From CAKXIK01 sp050947015 (GTDB taxonomy: Bacteria > Bacillota > Clostridia > Oscillospirales > Acutalibacteraceae): 64,000 bases of DNA. How positions within the stretch are numbered: the first letter of the stretch is position 1; each line of letters begins with the position of its first letter. The stretch covers positions 60,908 through 124,907 of the forward strand of contig JBMNVT010000004.1 of NCBI GenBank assembly GCA_050947015.1, written 5' to 3'. Of the stretch, positions 16,816 through 24,562 are shown piece by piece. The notes under the pieces were generated by a model that saw only the letters and a program-made list of their open reading frames with translations, was not told where the DNA came from and did no database searches. The translations under genes and the position numbers were made by a program.

Positions 16816-17958
16816 ATGCCCCTTCAGTTCGATAATGAACAGGAACAGGTTGTACAGATTAAGGTGATCGGTGTCGGCGGCGGCGGCGGAAATGCTGTAA
16901 ACCGCATGGTTCAGAATGAAATTCAAAGCGTTGAATTTATTACGGTGAATACCGATAAACAGGCGATTAACCGTTCGCGCGCCACCCATAAAATTGTAAT
17001 CGGCGAAAAAATTACCCATGGGCAGGGTGCCGGATCCATGCCTGAAGTGGGGAAAAAATCGGCAGACGAAAGCCGCGACGAGATTACGGCTGCGCTTAAG
17101 GGCAGCGAAATGGTGTTTATTACGGCAGGCATGGGCGGCGGAACCGGTACGGGAGCGGCGCCGATCATTGCGCAGATTGCCAAGGAAATGGGAATTCTGA
17201 CGGTTGGAATCGTGACCAAGCCGTTTGCGTTTGAGGGCAAAAAACGCATGGTGCAGGCCGAAGCAGGCATCACTGCGCTGCGCGAACACGTCGATTCGCT
17301 GGTGGTGATTCCGAACGAGCGGCTTAAATATGCCAGCGAGGAACGCATTACGCTGCAGAATGCATTTGCCATTGCAGACGATGTTCTTCGTCAGGGCGTT
17401 CAGAGTATTTCGGATCTGATTCTAGTACCGGGCTTTGTAAACCTGGACTTTGCCGATGTGAAATCTGTCATGAAAGACGCAGGCTATGCCCATATGGGTG
17501 TGGGCCGTGCCTCCGGTAAGGACAAGGCGATTCATGCAGCCAACATGGCGATTTCCAGTCCGCTGCTGGAAACTTCAATTTCCGGTGCGCACGGTGTTAT
17601 CATCAACGTTACTTCTTCGCCGGATATTGGTTTGGATGAAGTGGAACAGGCTTCCACCATGATTGCCGAAGCGGCTCATGATGGTGCAAACATTATCTGG
17701 GGTGTTGCGTTTGACGAAAATATGCAGGATGAAATGATGGTTACAGTGATCGCCACCGGCTTTGATACCAACAACGGCGAACCGGAGGGCGACGGTGCAG
17801 AAGCGGCGGGAAAAGAATCAGCTTCCGCGCCCGCAGCACAGGGATCAGCATCCGCCGCGCCCGCACAAAAACAGCCTGCAGCTCCGTCCAAAAATGACGA
17901 TATTGACGATGAGGAGTTTGAGCAGCTGCTCAAGTTTTTCAAGGACGGTTCCAAGTAA
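16816..17958 (+). CDS. ftsZ: Cell division protein FtsZ
   Basis: Tubulin-like GTPase that forms the division ring. The ATG at 16816 is eight bases after AACGGAG; the GTG at 16807 overlaps that site. The 380 residues include GVGGGGGNAVNRM (19-31), the tubulin signature GGGTGTG at 107-113 and the T7 loop NLDFADVKSVM. A Ser/Ala/Pro-rich linker from about residue 318 leads to an acidic end and a hydrophobic tail (EEFEQLLKFFKDGSK). That tail does not show the usual IPxFLR peptide that binds FtsA and SepF. No ftsA or sepF is seen in the window. Confidence 0.98.
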   Translation: MPLQFDNEQEQVVQIKVIGVGGGGGNAVNRMVQNEIQSVEFITVNTDKQAINRSRATHKIVIGEKITHGQGAGSMPEVGKKSADESRDEITAALKGSEMVFITAGMGGGTGTGAAPIIAQIAKEMGILTVGIVTKPFAFEGKKRMVQAEAGITALREHVDSLVVIPNERLKYASEERITLQNAFAIADDVLRQGVQSISDLILVPGFVNLDFADVKSVMKDAGYAHMGVGRASGKDKAIHAANMAISSPLLETSISGAHGVIINVTSSPDIGLDEVEQASTMIAEAAHDGANIIWGVAFDENMQDEMMVTVIATGFDTNNGEPEGDGAEAAGKESASAPAAQGSASAAPAQKQPAAPSKNDDIDDEEFEQLLKFFKDGSK

Positions 17959-17976
17959 TCCATTTGTCGAAACATG

Positions 17977-18014
17977 CACTCCCGCTCGGCCATTTTGCCC
18001 GGCGGGAGTGTTTT
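17977..18014 (+). terminator. Terminator after ftsZ
   Basis: CACTCCCGC at 17977-17985 pairs with GCGGGAGTG at 18002-18010, followed by TTTTG. It closes the dcw cluster; a new promoter follows 15 bases later. Confidence 0.85.
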
Positions 18015-18028
18015 GTTCCAAAACGCTC

Positions 18029-18057
18029 TTTACAGAACCGTCCGAGTATTGTAAAAT
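18029..18057 (+). promoter_or_regulatory. Promoter of the pyrH-frr operon
   Basis: TTTACA at 18029-18034, a 17-base spacer and TAAAAT at 18052-18057, 31 bases before the pyrH start and directly after the ftsZ terminator. Confidence 0.8.
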
Positions 18058-18088
18058 GGAAGAAACAAAACCGGAGAGGTGTTTTTTC

Positions 18089-18796
18089 ATGGAGCCAAAA
18101 TATAAACGCGTTTTGCTCAAGCTGAGCGGCGAGGCGCTTGCGGGAGAGGCAAAAACAGGTCTTGATTTTGATACCGTTCTTAAAATTTGTCAGGAAATCA
18201 AAGCCTGCTCGGATCTTGGCGTGCAGGTCGGCATCGTCGTCGGCGGCGGCAACTTCTGGCGCGGCCGCTCAAGCGGTAAGATGGATCGCACGCGGGCAGA
18301 TCATATGGGAATGCTTGCAACCACCATTAATGCACTTGGTGTATGCGATGCGCTGGAACAGCTGGGAACGCCTGTGCGTGTTATGACAGCGATCAGCATG
18401 CAGCAGATTGCCGAGCCTTATATCCGCAACCGTGCCGTGCGCCATCTGGAAAAGGGCCGTGTTGTTATCTTCGGCTGCGGTACAGGCAACCCGTTCTTTT
18501 CCACCGATACGGCGGCCTCTCTGCGTGCGGCGGAAATTGATGCGGACATCATTCTCAAAGCCACCATGGTGGACGGCGTTTACGACAGCGATCCCAAAAA
18601 GAATCCGGATGCTGTAAAGTATGATACGCTTTCGTTTGACGAAGTTCTGGGTAAGCATCTTGCTGTAATGGACAGCACTGCGGCTTCTATGTGTTCCGAT
18701 AACCACATTCCGATTCTGGTCTTCAGCCTGGACGACCCGCACAATATTGTTCGCGCGGTTCGCGGAGAAGAAATTGGCACCATTGTCACCCGATAA
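18089..18796 (+). CDS. pyrH: UMP kinase
   Basis: Phosphorylates UMP to UDP, feeding all pyrimidine nucleotides; a hexameric amino-acid-kinase-fold enzyme distinct from eukaryotic UMP/CMP kinases. The ATG at 18089 follows CGGAGAGGTG and gives 235 residues starting MEPKYKRVLLKLSGEAL. GIVVGGGNFWRG, RADHMGMLATTINA and the C-terminal ALVLD-equivalent segments are in place. The longer open frame upstream runs back through the terminator and ftsZ and is not coding. The frr gene follows 38 bases later, the usual Firmicute pair. Confidence 0.97.
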   Translation: MEPKYKRVLLKLSGEALAGEAKTGLDFDTVLKICQEIKACSDLGVQVGIVVGGGNFWRGRSSGKMDRTRADHMGMLATTINALGVCDALEQLGTPVRVMTAISMQQIAEPYIRNRAVRHLEKGRVVIFGCGTGNPFFSTDTAASLRAAEIDADIILKATMVDGVYDSDPKKNPDAVKYDTLSFDEVLGKHLAVMDSTAASMCSDNHIPILVFSLDDPHNIVRAVRGEEIGTIVTR

Positions 18797-18834
18797 CCCG
18801 ATTATTAAAATCAGAAAGGCAGGGCGAACAGAAA

Positions 18835-19389
18835 ATGAAAGAAATTATTTCCGCTTCTGAAGAGAAAATGAAAAAAACAATTGCGGTGCTTGCAAAGGAG
18901 TACACCGAGATCCGTGCCGGCCGCGCAAATCCCTCCGTGCTTGATAAAATTACCGTGAATTATTACGGCAGTGAAACACCCATCAATCAGGTTGCCGCTG
19001 TCGCTGTGGTGGAAGCCCGCACCCTGACCGTTCAGCCGTGGGACGCTTCCATTTGCCGCGCAATTGAAAAGGCAATTCAGACGTCGGATCTCGGCATCAA
19101 TCCGCAGAGCGATGGAAAAGTAATTCGCCTTTCCTTTCCTCCGCTCAATGAGGAGCGTCGCCGTGCTCTTACAAAAGATATTGCAAAAATGGCGGAAGAA
19201 AGCAAGATTGCGCTTCGCTCCATTCGCCGCGATGCGCTCGACAAGCTAAAGGCGGAAAAGAAAAATTCGACCATTACCGAGGATGACCTCAAATCCGCTG
19301 AAAAAACCATGCAGGAACTGACGGATAAGTACTGTAAAGAAGCCGATCAGCGCAGCGCGGAAAAAGAAAAAGAGATTATGGAAATTTGA
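18835..19389 (+). CDS. frr: Ribosome recycling factor
   Basis: With EF-G, splits post-termination ribosomes. The 184-residue protein has the family lengths and motifs: RAGRANPSVLDKI near the N-terminus, the tRNA-mimicking head region PWDASICRAIEKAI, and IRLSFPPLNEERRRAL. An AAAGG site precedes the ATG. It follows pyrH by 38 bases. Confidence 0.98.
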   Translation: MKEIISASEEKMKKTIAVLAKEYTEIRAGRANPSVLDKITVNYYGSETPINQVAAVAVVEARTLTVQPWDASICRAIEKAIQTSDLGINPQSDGKVIRLSFPPLNEERRRALTKDIAKMAEESKIALRSIRRDALDKLKAEKKNSTITEDDLKSAEKTMQELTDKYCKEADQRSAEKEKEIMEI

Positions 19390-19395
19390 TCCGGC

Positions 19396-19448
19396 AGGCC
19401 GGAACCGCCTTGCAGCCGTTTGGCTTTTGGGCGGTGACGGCCTTTTTT
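19396..19448 (+). terminator. Terminator-like hairpin between frr and uppS
   Basis: AGGCCG-GA-ACCGCC (19396-19409) pairs with GGCGGT-GA-CGGCCT (19430-19443), with a tandem G-A mismatch in the middle and a small inner AGCC/GGCT helix, followed by six T. It stands inside what looks like one operon, so it may only lower downstream expression. Confidence 0.75.
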
Positions 19449-19476
19449 AGAATCAGGAAAAAGAGGATTCAGCTTC

Positions 19477-20223
19477 ATGTCAATTTTCAAACGGAAAAAA
19501 ATGCAGCCGCAACCAACAGACGCGGCGCTGCCGCAGCATGTGGCGCTGATTATGGACGGCAACGGGCGCTGGGCCAAAAAGCGTGGGCTGCCGCGTTCCG
19601 CCGGCCACCGCGCGGGAGCGGATAATTTCAAAAAAATTGTGCGGTATGCTTCTGCGCGCGGCATCCAATATCTTTCGGTTTATGCTTTTTCAACCGAAAA
19701 CTGGAACCGTCCGCAGGATGAGGTCAATACGCTGATCTCGCTGTTTATTCAGTATCTGGACGAAGCGCTGCGCGATTTTGTCGGCGAAAACATTCGTGTG
19801 CGGTTTATGGGAGAAACCGATCGTTTTCCGCAGAACCTGCGGGAGTTGATCGCGCGTGTAGAAGCCACTTCGCGTGACAAAACCGGCATGACGCTGAACG
19901 TTTGCCTCAATTACGGCGGTCGCTGTGAGCTTAAGGATGCGATGCAAAAAATTGCCCGCCGTGTGCAGAATGGCGAACTGACTCCCGAACAGATTACCGA
20001 ACAGACGATTTCGGATGCGCTTTACTGTCCGGACGAGCCGGATCCCGACCTGATTGTGCGCCCCAGCGGTGAATTTCGCCTTTCCAATTTCCTATTGTGG
20101 CAGTCGGCGTATTCCGAATTGGTGTTTATGGATGTCCTCTGGCCGGACTTCGGGCCGGAGCAGCTGGATGAGGCCATTGCGGAATATCAGAAACGCAGCC
20201 GACGCTTCGGCGCGATCCGGTAA
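19477..20223 (+). CDS. uppS: Undecaprenyl diphosphate synthase (cis-prenyltransferase)
   Basis: Elongates farnesyl diphosphate with isopentenyl diphosphate to the C55 lipid carrier used by MraY and MurG. The 248 residues show LIMDGNGRWAKKRGLPR with the catalytic aspartate at 27, AFSTENWNRP and the C-terminal RPSGEFRLSNFLLWQ-type signature. It lies upstream of cdsA, dxr and ispG, so this segment supplies both the precursors (MEP pathway) and the carrier itself. Confidence 0.97.
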   Translation: MSIFKRKKMQPQPTDAALPQHVALIMDGNGRWAKKRGLPRSAGHRAGADNFKKIVRYASARGIQYLSVYAFSTENWNRPQDEVNTLISLFIQYLDEALRDFVGENIRVRFMGETDRFPQNLRELIARVEATSRDKTGMTLNVCLNYGGRCELKDAMQKIARRVQNGELTPEQITEQTISDALYCPDEPDPDLIVRPSGEFRLSNFLLWQSAYSELVFMDVLWPDFGPEQLDEAIAEYQKRSRRFGAIR

Positions 20224-20256
20224 TCGAGATATCATGAAAAGAAAGGGTGTCACCCG

Positions 20257-21099
20257 ATGAAGCAGCGGGTTATTTCCGGCGTGGTCGGAGCGCTGATATT
20301 GTTTTCGGTTCTGGCGGCAAGCTTTTGGGTGCCGATTTGTTTTAATATTGGAATTGCGTTTGTGGCGGTGATTTGTTCGTGGGAAATTGCCGGCGCTACC
20401 GGATGCCGCCCGTATCGCTCCGTTGTGGCGGCGGGTGCCCTGTTTTCCGCTTTTCTGCCCATTGCACCGGCAATTTCCGCAAAGGGTAATCCGTTGGTGT
20501 TTACCGTGCTTTGCGTTTACGCTTTTTATCTGTTTGCGCATCAAATCTTTCACCACAAGCAGATTCCTTTTCCAAATTTGATAACCAATCTGGGAATGTG
20601 CGTTCTGACGGCATCGTCGCTCAGTTGTCTGGTGCGTGTGCGCGATTTTGGGCAGTCCCCCGCAGACAGTCTTTTTTTTGTTCTGATCGCGCTGATCGCC
20701 GCGTGGACGTCCGACATGGGCGCTTATTTTGTGGGGATGCGGTTCGGCAGGCATAAGCTCGTGCCGGAGATCAGCCCCAAAAAGACCGTCGAGGGCTTTT
20801 TCGGCGGGATTGCAAGCTGTATTGTCTGCATGGAACTTGCCGCCGCGGTGTACCATTTTGTGTTTCATCCGGCGGGCAGCATTTCGTTCTGGGCGGTGGC
20901 GGTTGCCGCTGCAATCAGCTCGGTGGTCTCGGTTGCGGGCGATCTTTCGTTTTCGCTGCTCAAGCGTTCTTACGGCATCAAGGATTTTGGCAACATTATG
21001 CCGGGGCATGGCGGTGCGCTCGATCGATTCGACAGCGTGGTCTTTGTTGCGCCGTTTCTTTATCTTTTGATGCAATATTTACCGATTATTCATGCATGA
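20257..21099 (+). CDS. cdsA: Phosphatidate cytidylyltransferase
   Basis: Makes CDP-diacylglycerol, the branch point of phospholipid synthesis. The 280-residue integral membrane protein has about eight hydrophobic segments and the C-terminal family signature spread over SVAGDLSFSLLKR, GIKDFGNIMPGHGG and LDRFDS. Start at the ATG at 20257 after GAAAGGG, 33 bases after uppS. The N-terminal half is divergent, as usual in this family. Confidence 0.95.
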   Translation: MKQRVISGVVGALILFSVLAASFWVPICFNIGIAFVAVICSWEIAGATGCRPYRSVVAAGALFSAFLPIAPAISAKGNPLVFTVLCVYAFYLFAHQIFHHKQIPFPNLITNLGMCVLTASSLSCLVRVRDFGQSPADSLFFVLIALIAAWTSDMGAYFVGMRFGRHKLVPEISPKKTVEGFFGGIASCIVCMELAAAVYHFVFHPAGSISFWAVAVAAAISSVVSVAGDLSFSLLKRSYGIKDFGNIMPGHGGALDRFDSVVFVAPFLYLLMQYLPIIHA

Positions 21100-21200
21100 T
21101 TTCTCTCCGTGAGAGTAAAATGAAGATACGGAGAAAACGGGCGTCCGTGCAGGCTGCATTGGAAGCCCTTCTTTTTCATTGCCAGAAATGAGGGAATTAA

Positions 21201-22349
21201 TTGAAACGATCCATGATTTTGCTCGGCTCTACCGGCTCCATCGGGACACAGGCGCTCGTGGTGGCGCAGACGCACGGGATTCAAATCATTGCGCTGACGG
21301 CCCGCAGAAATGTTGCCCGCATGGAGGAACAGGTTCGCCGGTTTCGTCCGCAGCTTGCCGTTATGAGCGAGCCCGCTGCCGCTGCAGATCTGCGGCAGCG
21401 GGTGGCAGATTGCCCGGTGCGTGTGCTTTCCGGAGAGGAAGGTGTGCTGGAGGCGGCACAGGGCAATTCCGGCGTAGTGCTCAATGCGCTGGTCGGCATT
21501 GCAGGGCTGAAACCGACGCTCTGCGCTTTGAAGGCGGGCAACACGCTGGCGCTGGCGAACAAGGAAACGCTGGTCGCCGGCGGAGAATTGGTCATGAGGG
21601 CAGCGAAGGAAGCCGGTGTGCCAATTTTGCCGGTGGACAGCGAGCATTCTGCGGTGTTTCAATGTTTGCAGGCGCTGCCGCCGAACCGTGCGCTCAAAAA
21701 AATTATCCTTACCGCTTCGGGGGGGCCGTTTTTCGGAAAAACAAGAGCGGAGCTTGCCGGTGTCACGGCTGCCCAGGCGCTCAGGCACCCCAACTGGAGC
21801 ATGGGAGCCAAGGTGACCATCGACAGCGCAACCATGATGAACAAGGGATTGGAAATTATGGAAGCGGCATGGCTGTTCGGCCTGCCGGAGTCGCAGATTG
21901 ATGTGGTGGTTCACCGTGAGAGCGTCATCCATTCCATGGTGGAATTCGATGACGGCGCAGTGCTCGCGCAGCTTGGTGTGCCCGACATGAAGCTGCCCAT
22001 TCAGTATGCGCTGACGTATCCGGAGCGTTTTCCCTGCCCATCGGAATCGCTTAACCTTACGGAATATGGGAAGTTGACGTTTTTTGAGCCAGACAGTGAT
22101 ACGTTCCGCTGTATGGAGCTTTGCAGAGAAGCAATCCGCCGCGGCGGGCTGGTTCCCGCAGCGGCCAACGGCGCAAACGAAACCGCTGTAGAGCTGTTTT
22201 TACAAGGAAAAATCAGTTTTTTGCAGATTCCGGAACTGGTGGAACGCGCCATGCTGCGCCAGGAAAAAGCTTCGGCGGATAGCGTGGATGCCGTTCTGGA
22301 GGCAGATCGTCGCGCGGCTTCCTTTGTGCGCGAACAAGCAGGGCAATGA
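21201..22349 (+). CDS. dxr: 1-deoxy-D-xylulose 5-phosphate reductoisomerase
   Basis: First committed step of the MEP isoprenoid pathway, NADPH-dependent, fosmidomycin target. The TTG at 21201 directly follows GAGGGAA with a tight spacing; the ATG at 21213 is too far. The product of 382 residues has the NADPH-binding GSTGSIG at 9-15, NKETLVAGGELV, PVDSEHSAVFQCL and SGGPF/HPNWSMGAKVTIDSATMMNKGLE-type active-site blocks. cdsA-dxr-rseP is a conserved order. Confidence 0.97.
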   Translation: MKRSMILLGSTGSIGTQALVVAQTHGIQIIALTARRNVARMEEQVRRFRPQLAVMSEPAAAADLRQRVADCPVRVLSGEEGVLEAAQGNSGVVLNALVGIAGLKPTLCALKAGNTLALANKETLVAGGELVMRAAKEAGVPILPVDSEHSAVFQCLQALPPNRALKKIILTASGGPFFGKTRAELAGVTAAQALRHPNWSMGAKVTIDSATMMNKGLEIMEAAWLFGLPESQIDVVVHRESVIHSMVEFDDGAVLAQLGVPDMKLPIQYALTYPERFPCPSESLNLTEYGKLTFFEPDSDTFRCMELCREAIRRGGLVPAAANGANETAVELFLQGKISFLQIPELVERAMLRQEKASADSVDAVLEADRRAASFVREQAGQ

Positions 22350-22386
22350 TAAGCTGCATACGGCAGCGGAAAGGTAGGGAAACCCA

Positions 22387-23436
22387 ATGAACACCGTTGT
22401 AACGGTTATTCTGGCAATTCTGCTGTTTGGATTGGTTATTTTTCTGCATGAGATGGGCCATTTTCTGACGGCAAAGGCGTTTGGAGTCAAGGTTAATGAA
22501 TTTGCGCTTGGCATGGGGCCAAAGCTTTTTTCCTTTGGAAAAAAAGAAACCAGATATTCGCTGCGCCTGCTTCCCATTGGCGGTTATTGCGCCATGGAAG
22601 GGGAAGACGGCGAAAGCGAGGATGAACGTGCATTCGGTCGGCAAAAGGTGTGGAAGCGCATTGTTATTGTGGCCGCAGGCGCCATTATGAATATCCTGCT
22701 CGGCTTTCTGCTAATGCTCGTGCAGACGGTGCAGGAACCTTCTTTTAAATCCACCACGATTTCCGCCACAGGAGATGCCGTCACAGTGGAAAGCGGTTCC
22801 TTTGAATCAGGGGATCGGATCACGGCGATCAACGGCTACCGCATCTATAATGATTATGACCTCGACTTCAGTCTTTCGCGTTATGCAAGCGGCCCGATGG
22901 AGTTTTCCATTGTTCGCCAGAGCGGTGAAAAGGTGACGCTTTCCGGCGTCAAGTTGGACGTTTCCAAACTCACCGGCAAGGGCAACGGATTTGCCTTTAC
23001 CGTGCAGTCGGTGCCGAAAACCTTTTTTACGGTTATCAGTCAGTCGGCAAAGAGCGTGCTTTCCATTACGCGATTGGTTTGGGCGAGCCTGATTGATCTG
23101 ATTTCCGGCAAATATGGATTGGAAGCGATGTCCGGCCCGGTCGGAACGGCGCAGGTAATTGGCGAGGCTGCTTCGCAGGGAGCCAATTTTCTGGAATCTC
23201 TGAATAATATTCTCTGGATTATGGCACTGATCACCGTCAACCTTGGCGTGTTCAATCTTTTGCCGATTCCGGCGCTTGACGGCGGTCGTCTGCTGTTTTT
23301 GCTGGTGGAAGCCGTCCGCCGCAAGCCCATCCCGCCCAAGTACGAAGGTTGGGTCCATGCGGCCGGCTTTGTTATCCTGATCGGTTTTATGCTGGTCGTT
23401 ACATTTAACGACGTTTGGCGGCTGATTCAGGGATAA
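22387..23436 (+). CDS. rseP: Site-2 intramembrane metalloprotease RseP/RasP
   Basis: Membrane zinc protease that cleaves transmembrane anti-sigma factors and signal peptides. The 349 residues have the HEMGH zinc site at 21-25 in the first helix, a central PDZ-like domain (GDRITAINGYRIYNDYD), and the third zinc ligand in NLLPIPALDGGRLLF near the C-terminus. It lies between dxr and ispG, the conserved position of rseP; the link to isoprenoid genes is order only. Its substrate in this organism is unknown. Confidence 0.95.
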   Translation: MNTVVTVILAILLFGLVIFLHEMGHFLTAKAFGVKVNEFALGMGPKLFSFGKKETRYSLRLLPIGGYCAMEGEDGESEDERAFGRQKVWKRIVIVAAGAIMNILLGFLLMLVQTVQEPSFKSTTISATGDAVTVESGSFESGDRITAINGYRIYNDYDLDFSLSRYASGPMEFSIVRQSGEKVTLSGVKLDVSKLTGKGNGFAFTVQSVPKTFFTVISQSAKSVLSITRLVWASLIDLISGKYGLEAMSGPVGTAQVIGEAASQGANFLESLNNILWIMALITVNLGVFNLLPIPALDGGRLLFLLVEAVRRKPIPPKYEGWVHAAGFVILIGFMLVVTFNDVWRLIQG

Positions 23437-23470
23437 TTTATCCGATGCAGTGAAAGGGCATGATTTGAAA

Positions 23471-24526
23471 ATGGAACGCAGAAAAACAAAGAAAATTTCC
23501 GTCGGAAAGCTGAGAATCGGCGGCGGAGCGCCCGTAACGGTGCAATCGATGCTGAATGTTCCGGCGCACGATATTGCAGGCAATGTTCGTCAGGCAAAAG
23601 AACTTGCCGCGGCCGGATGCGAGATCATCCGGTTTGCCGTGCCGGACAGAGAAAGCGCCGCGTTGGTGGAGGCAATTAAAAAAGAAGTGTCGGTTCCTCT
23701 GGTGGCCGATATTCATTTTGATTACCGGATCGCGCTTGACTGTGCGGCCGCCGGGGTTGATGCAATCCGCATCAACCCCGGCAATATCGGCGAATCTTCC
23801 CGGGTGCGTGCCGTTGCCGATGCCTGCCGCCTCCGCGGAATTCCGATCCGTATCGGTGTCAATTCCGGTTCGGTAGAGGCGGAACTGCTTAAAAAATATG
23901 GCCGCCCATCGCCGCAGGCTCTGTGTGAAAGCGCGCTTGGCCATGCGCGTCTGCTGGAGGAGTGTGATTTTGACCAGATTGTTCTGTCGCTTAAATCTTC
24001 TTCCGTGCAGGATATGGTAGAAGCCTATGAACTGGTGGCACAGCAGTGTGATTATCCATTACATCTCGGCGTCACCGAGGCCGGCACCGAACGAATGGGG
24101 CTGATCCGCTCTTCCGCCGGAATCGGTTCTTTGCTGCTGCGGGGAATCGGCGATACCATCCGGGTTTCGCTCACTGCCGATCCGGTGCGCGAGGTCGCAG
24201 CGGGAATTGACCTGCTGCGTGCCGTCGGTCTGCGGGAAGAAGGCTGCACCATTGTTTCCTGCCCAACCTGCGGTCGCACAAAAATCGATTTGATCGGGCT
24301 GGCAAATGAGGCGGAACAGCGCCTGAGGGGCTGTAAAAAGCAGTTGAAGGTTGCAATCATGGGCTGCGCGGTCAATGGCCCGGGAGAAGCGCGCGAGGCG
24401 GATGTCGGCGTTGCGGGTGGTGACGGCTGCGGGCTGCTCTTCAAAAAAGGCGAAATTATCCGTAAAGTTCCCGAAGAAGAGCTGCTGAACGCCTTACTGC
24501 AGGAAATTGATCGAATGGACAGCTGA
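23471..24526 (+). CDS. ispG: (E)-4-hydroxy-3-methylbut-2-enyl-diphosphate synthase
   Basis: [4Fe-4S] enzyme of the MEP pathway converting MEcPP to HMBPP. The ATG at 23471 is chosen; the TTG at 23465 is six bases from AAAGGG and also possible. About 351 residues: TIM-barrel N-half with TVQSMLNVP and RINPGNIG, and a C-half with the cluster cysteines in SCPTCGR and MGCAVNGPGEA. It needs a reductant such as ferredoxin or flavodoxin, not seen here. Confidence 0.96.
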   Translation: MERRKTKKISVGKLRIGGGAPVTVQSMLNVPAHDIAGNVRQAKELAAAGCEIIRFAVPDRESAALVEAIKKEVSVPLVADIHFDYRIALDCAAAGVDAIRINPGNIGESSRVRAVADACRLRGIPIRIGVNSGSVEAELLKKYGRPSPQALCESALGHARLLEECDFDQIVLSLKSSSVQDMVEAYELVAQQCDYPLHLGVTEAGTERMGLIRSSAGIGSLLLRGIGDTIRVSLTADPVREVAAGIDLLRAVGLREEGCTIVSCPTCGRTKIDLIGLANEAEQRLRGCKKQLKVAIMGCAVNGPGEAREADVGVAGGDGCGLLFKKGEIIRKVPEEELLNALLQEIDRMDS

Positions 24527-24562
24527 GACCGTCCTTCCGTTGTTTAAAAGGGGGTTTGCACA

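Noticed and set aside
17762..18088. In-frame upstream extension of UMP kinase into ftsZ.
   Set aside because: It runs through the ftsZ terminator and pyrH promoter; the ATG at 18089 has a good ribosome site and the family N-terminus.
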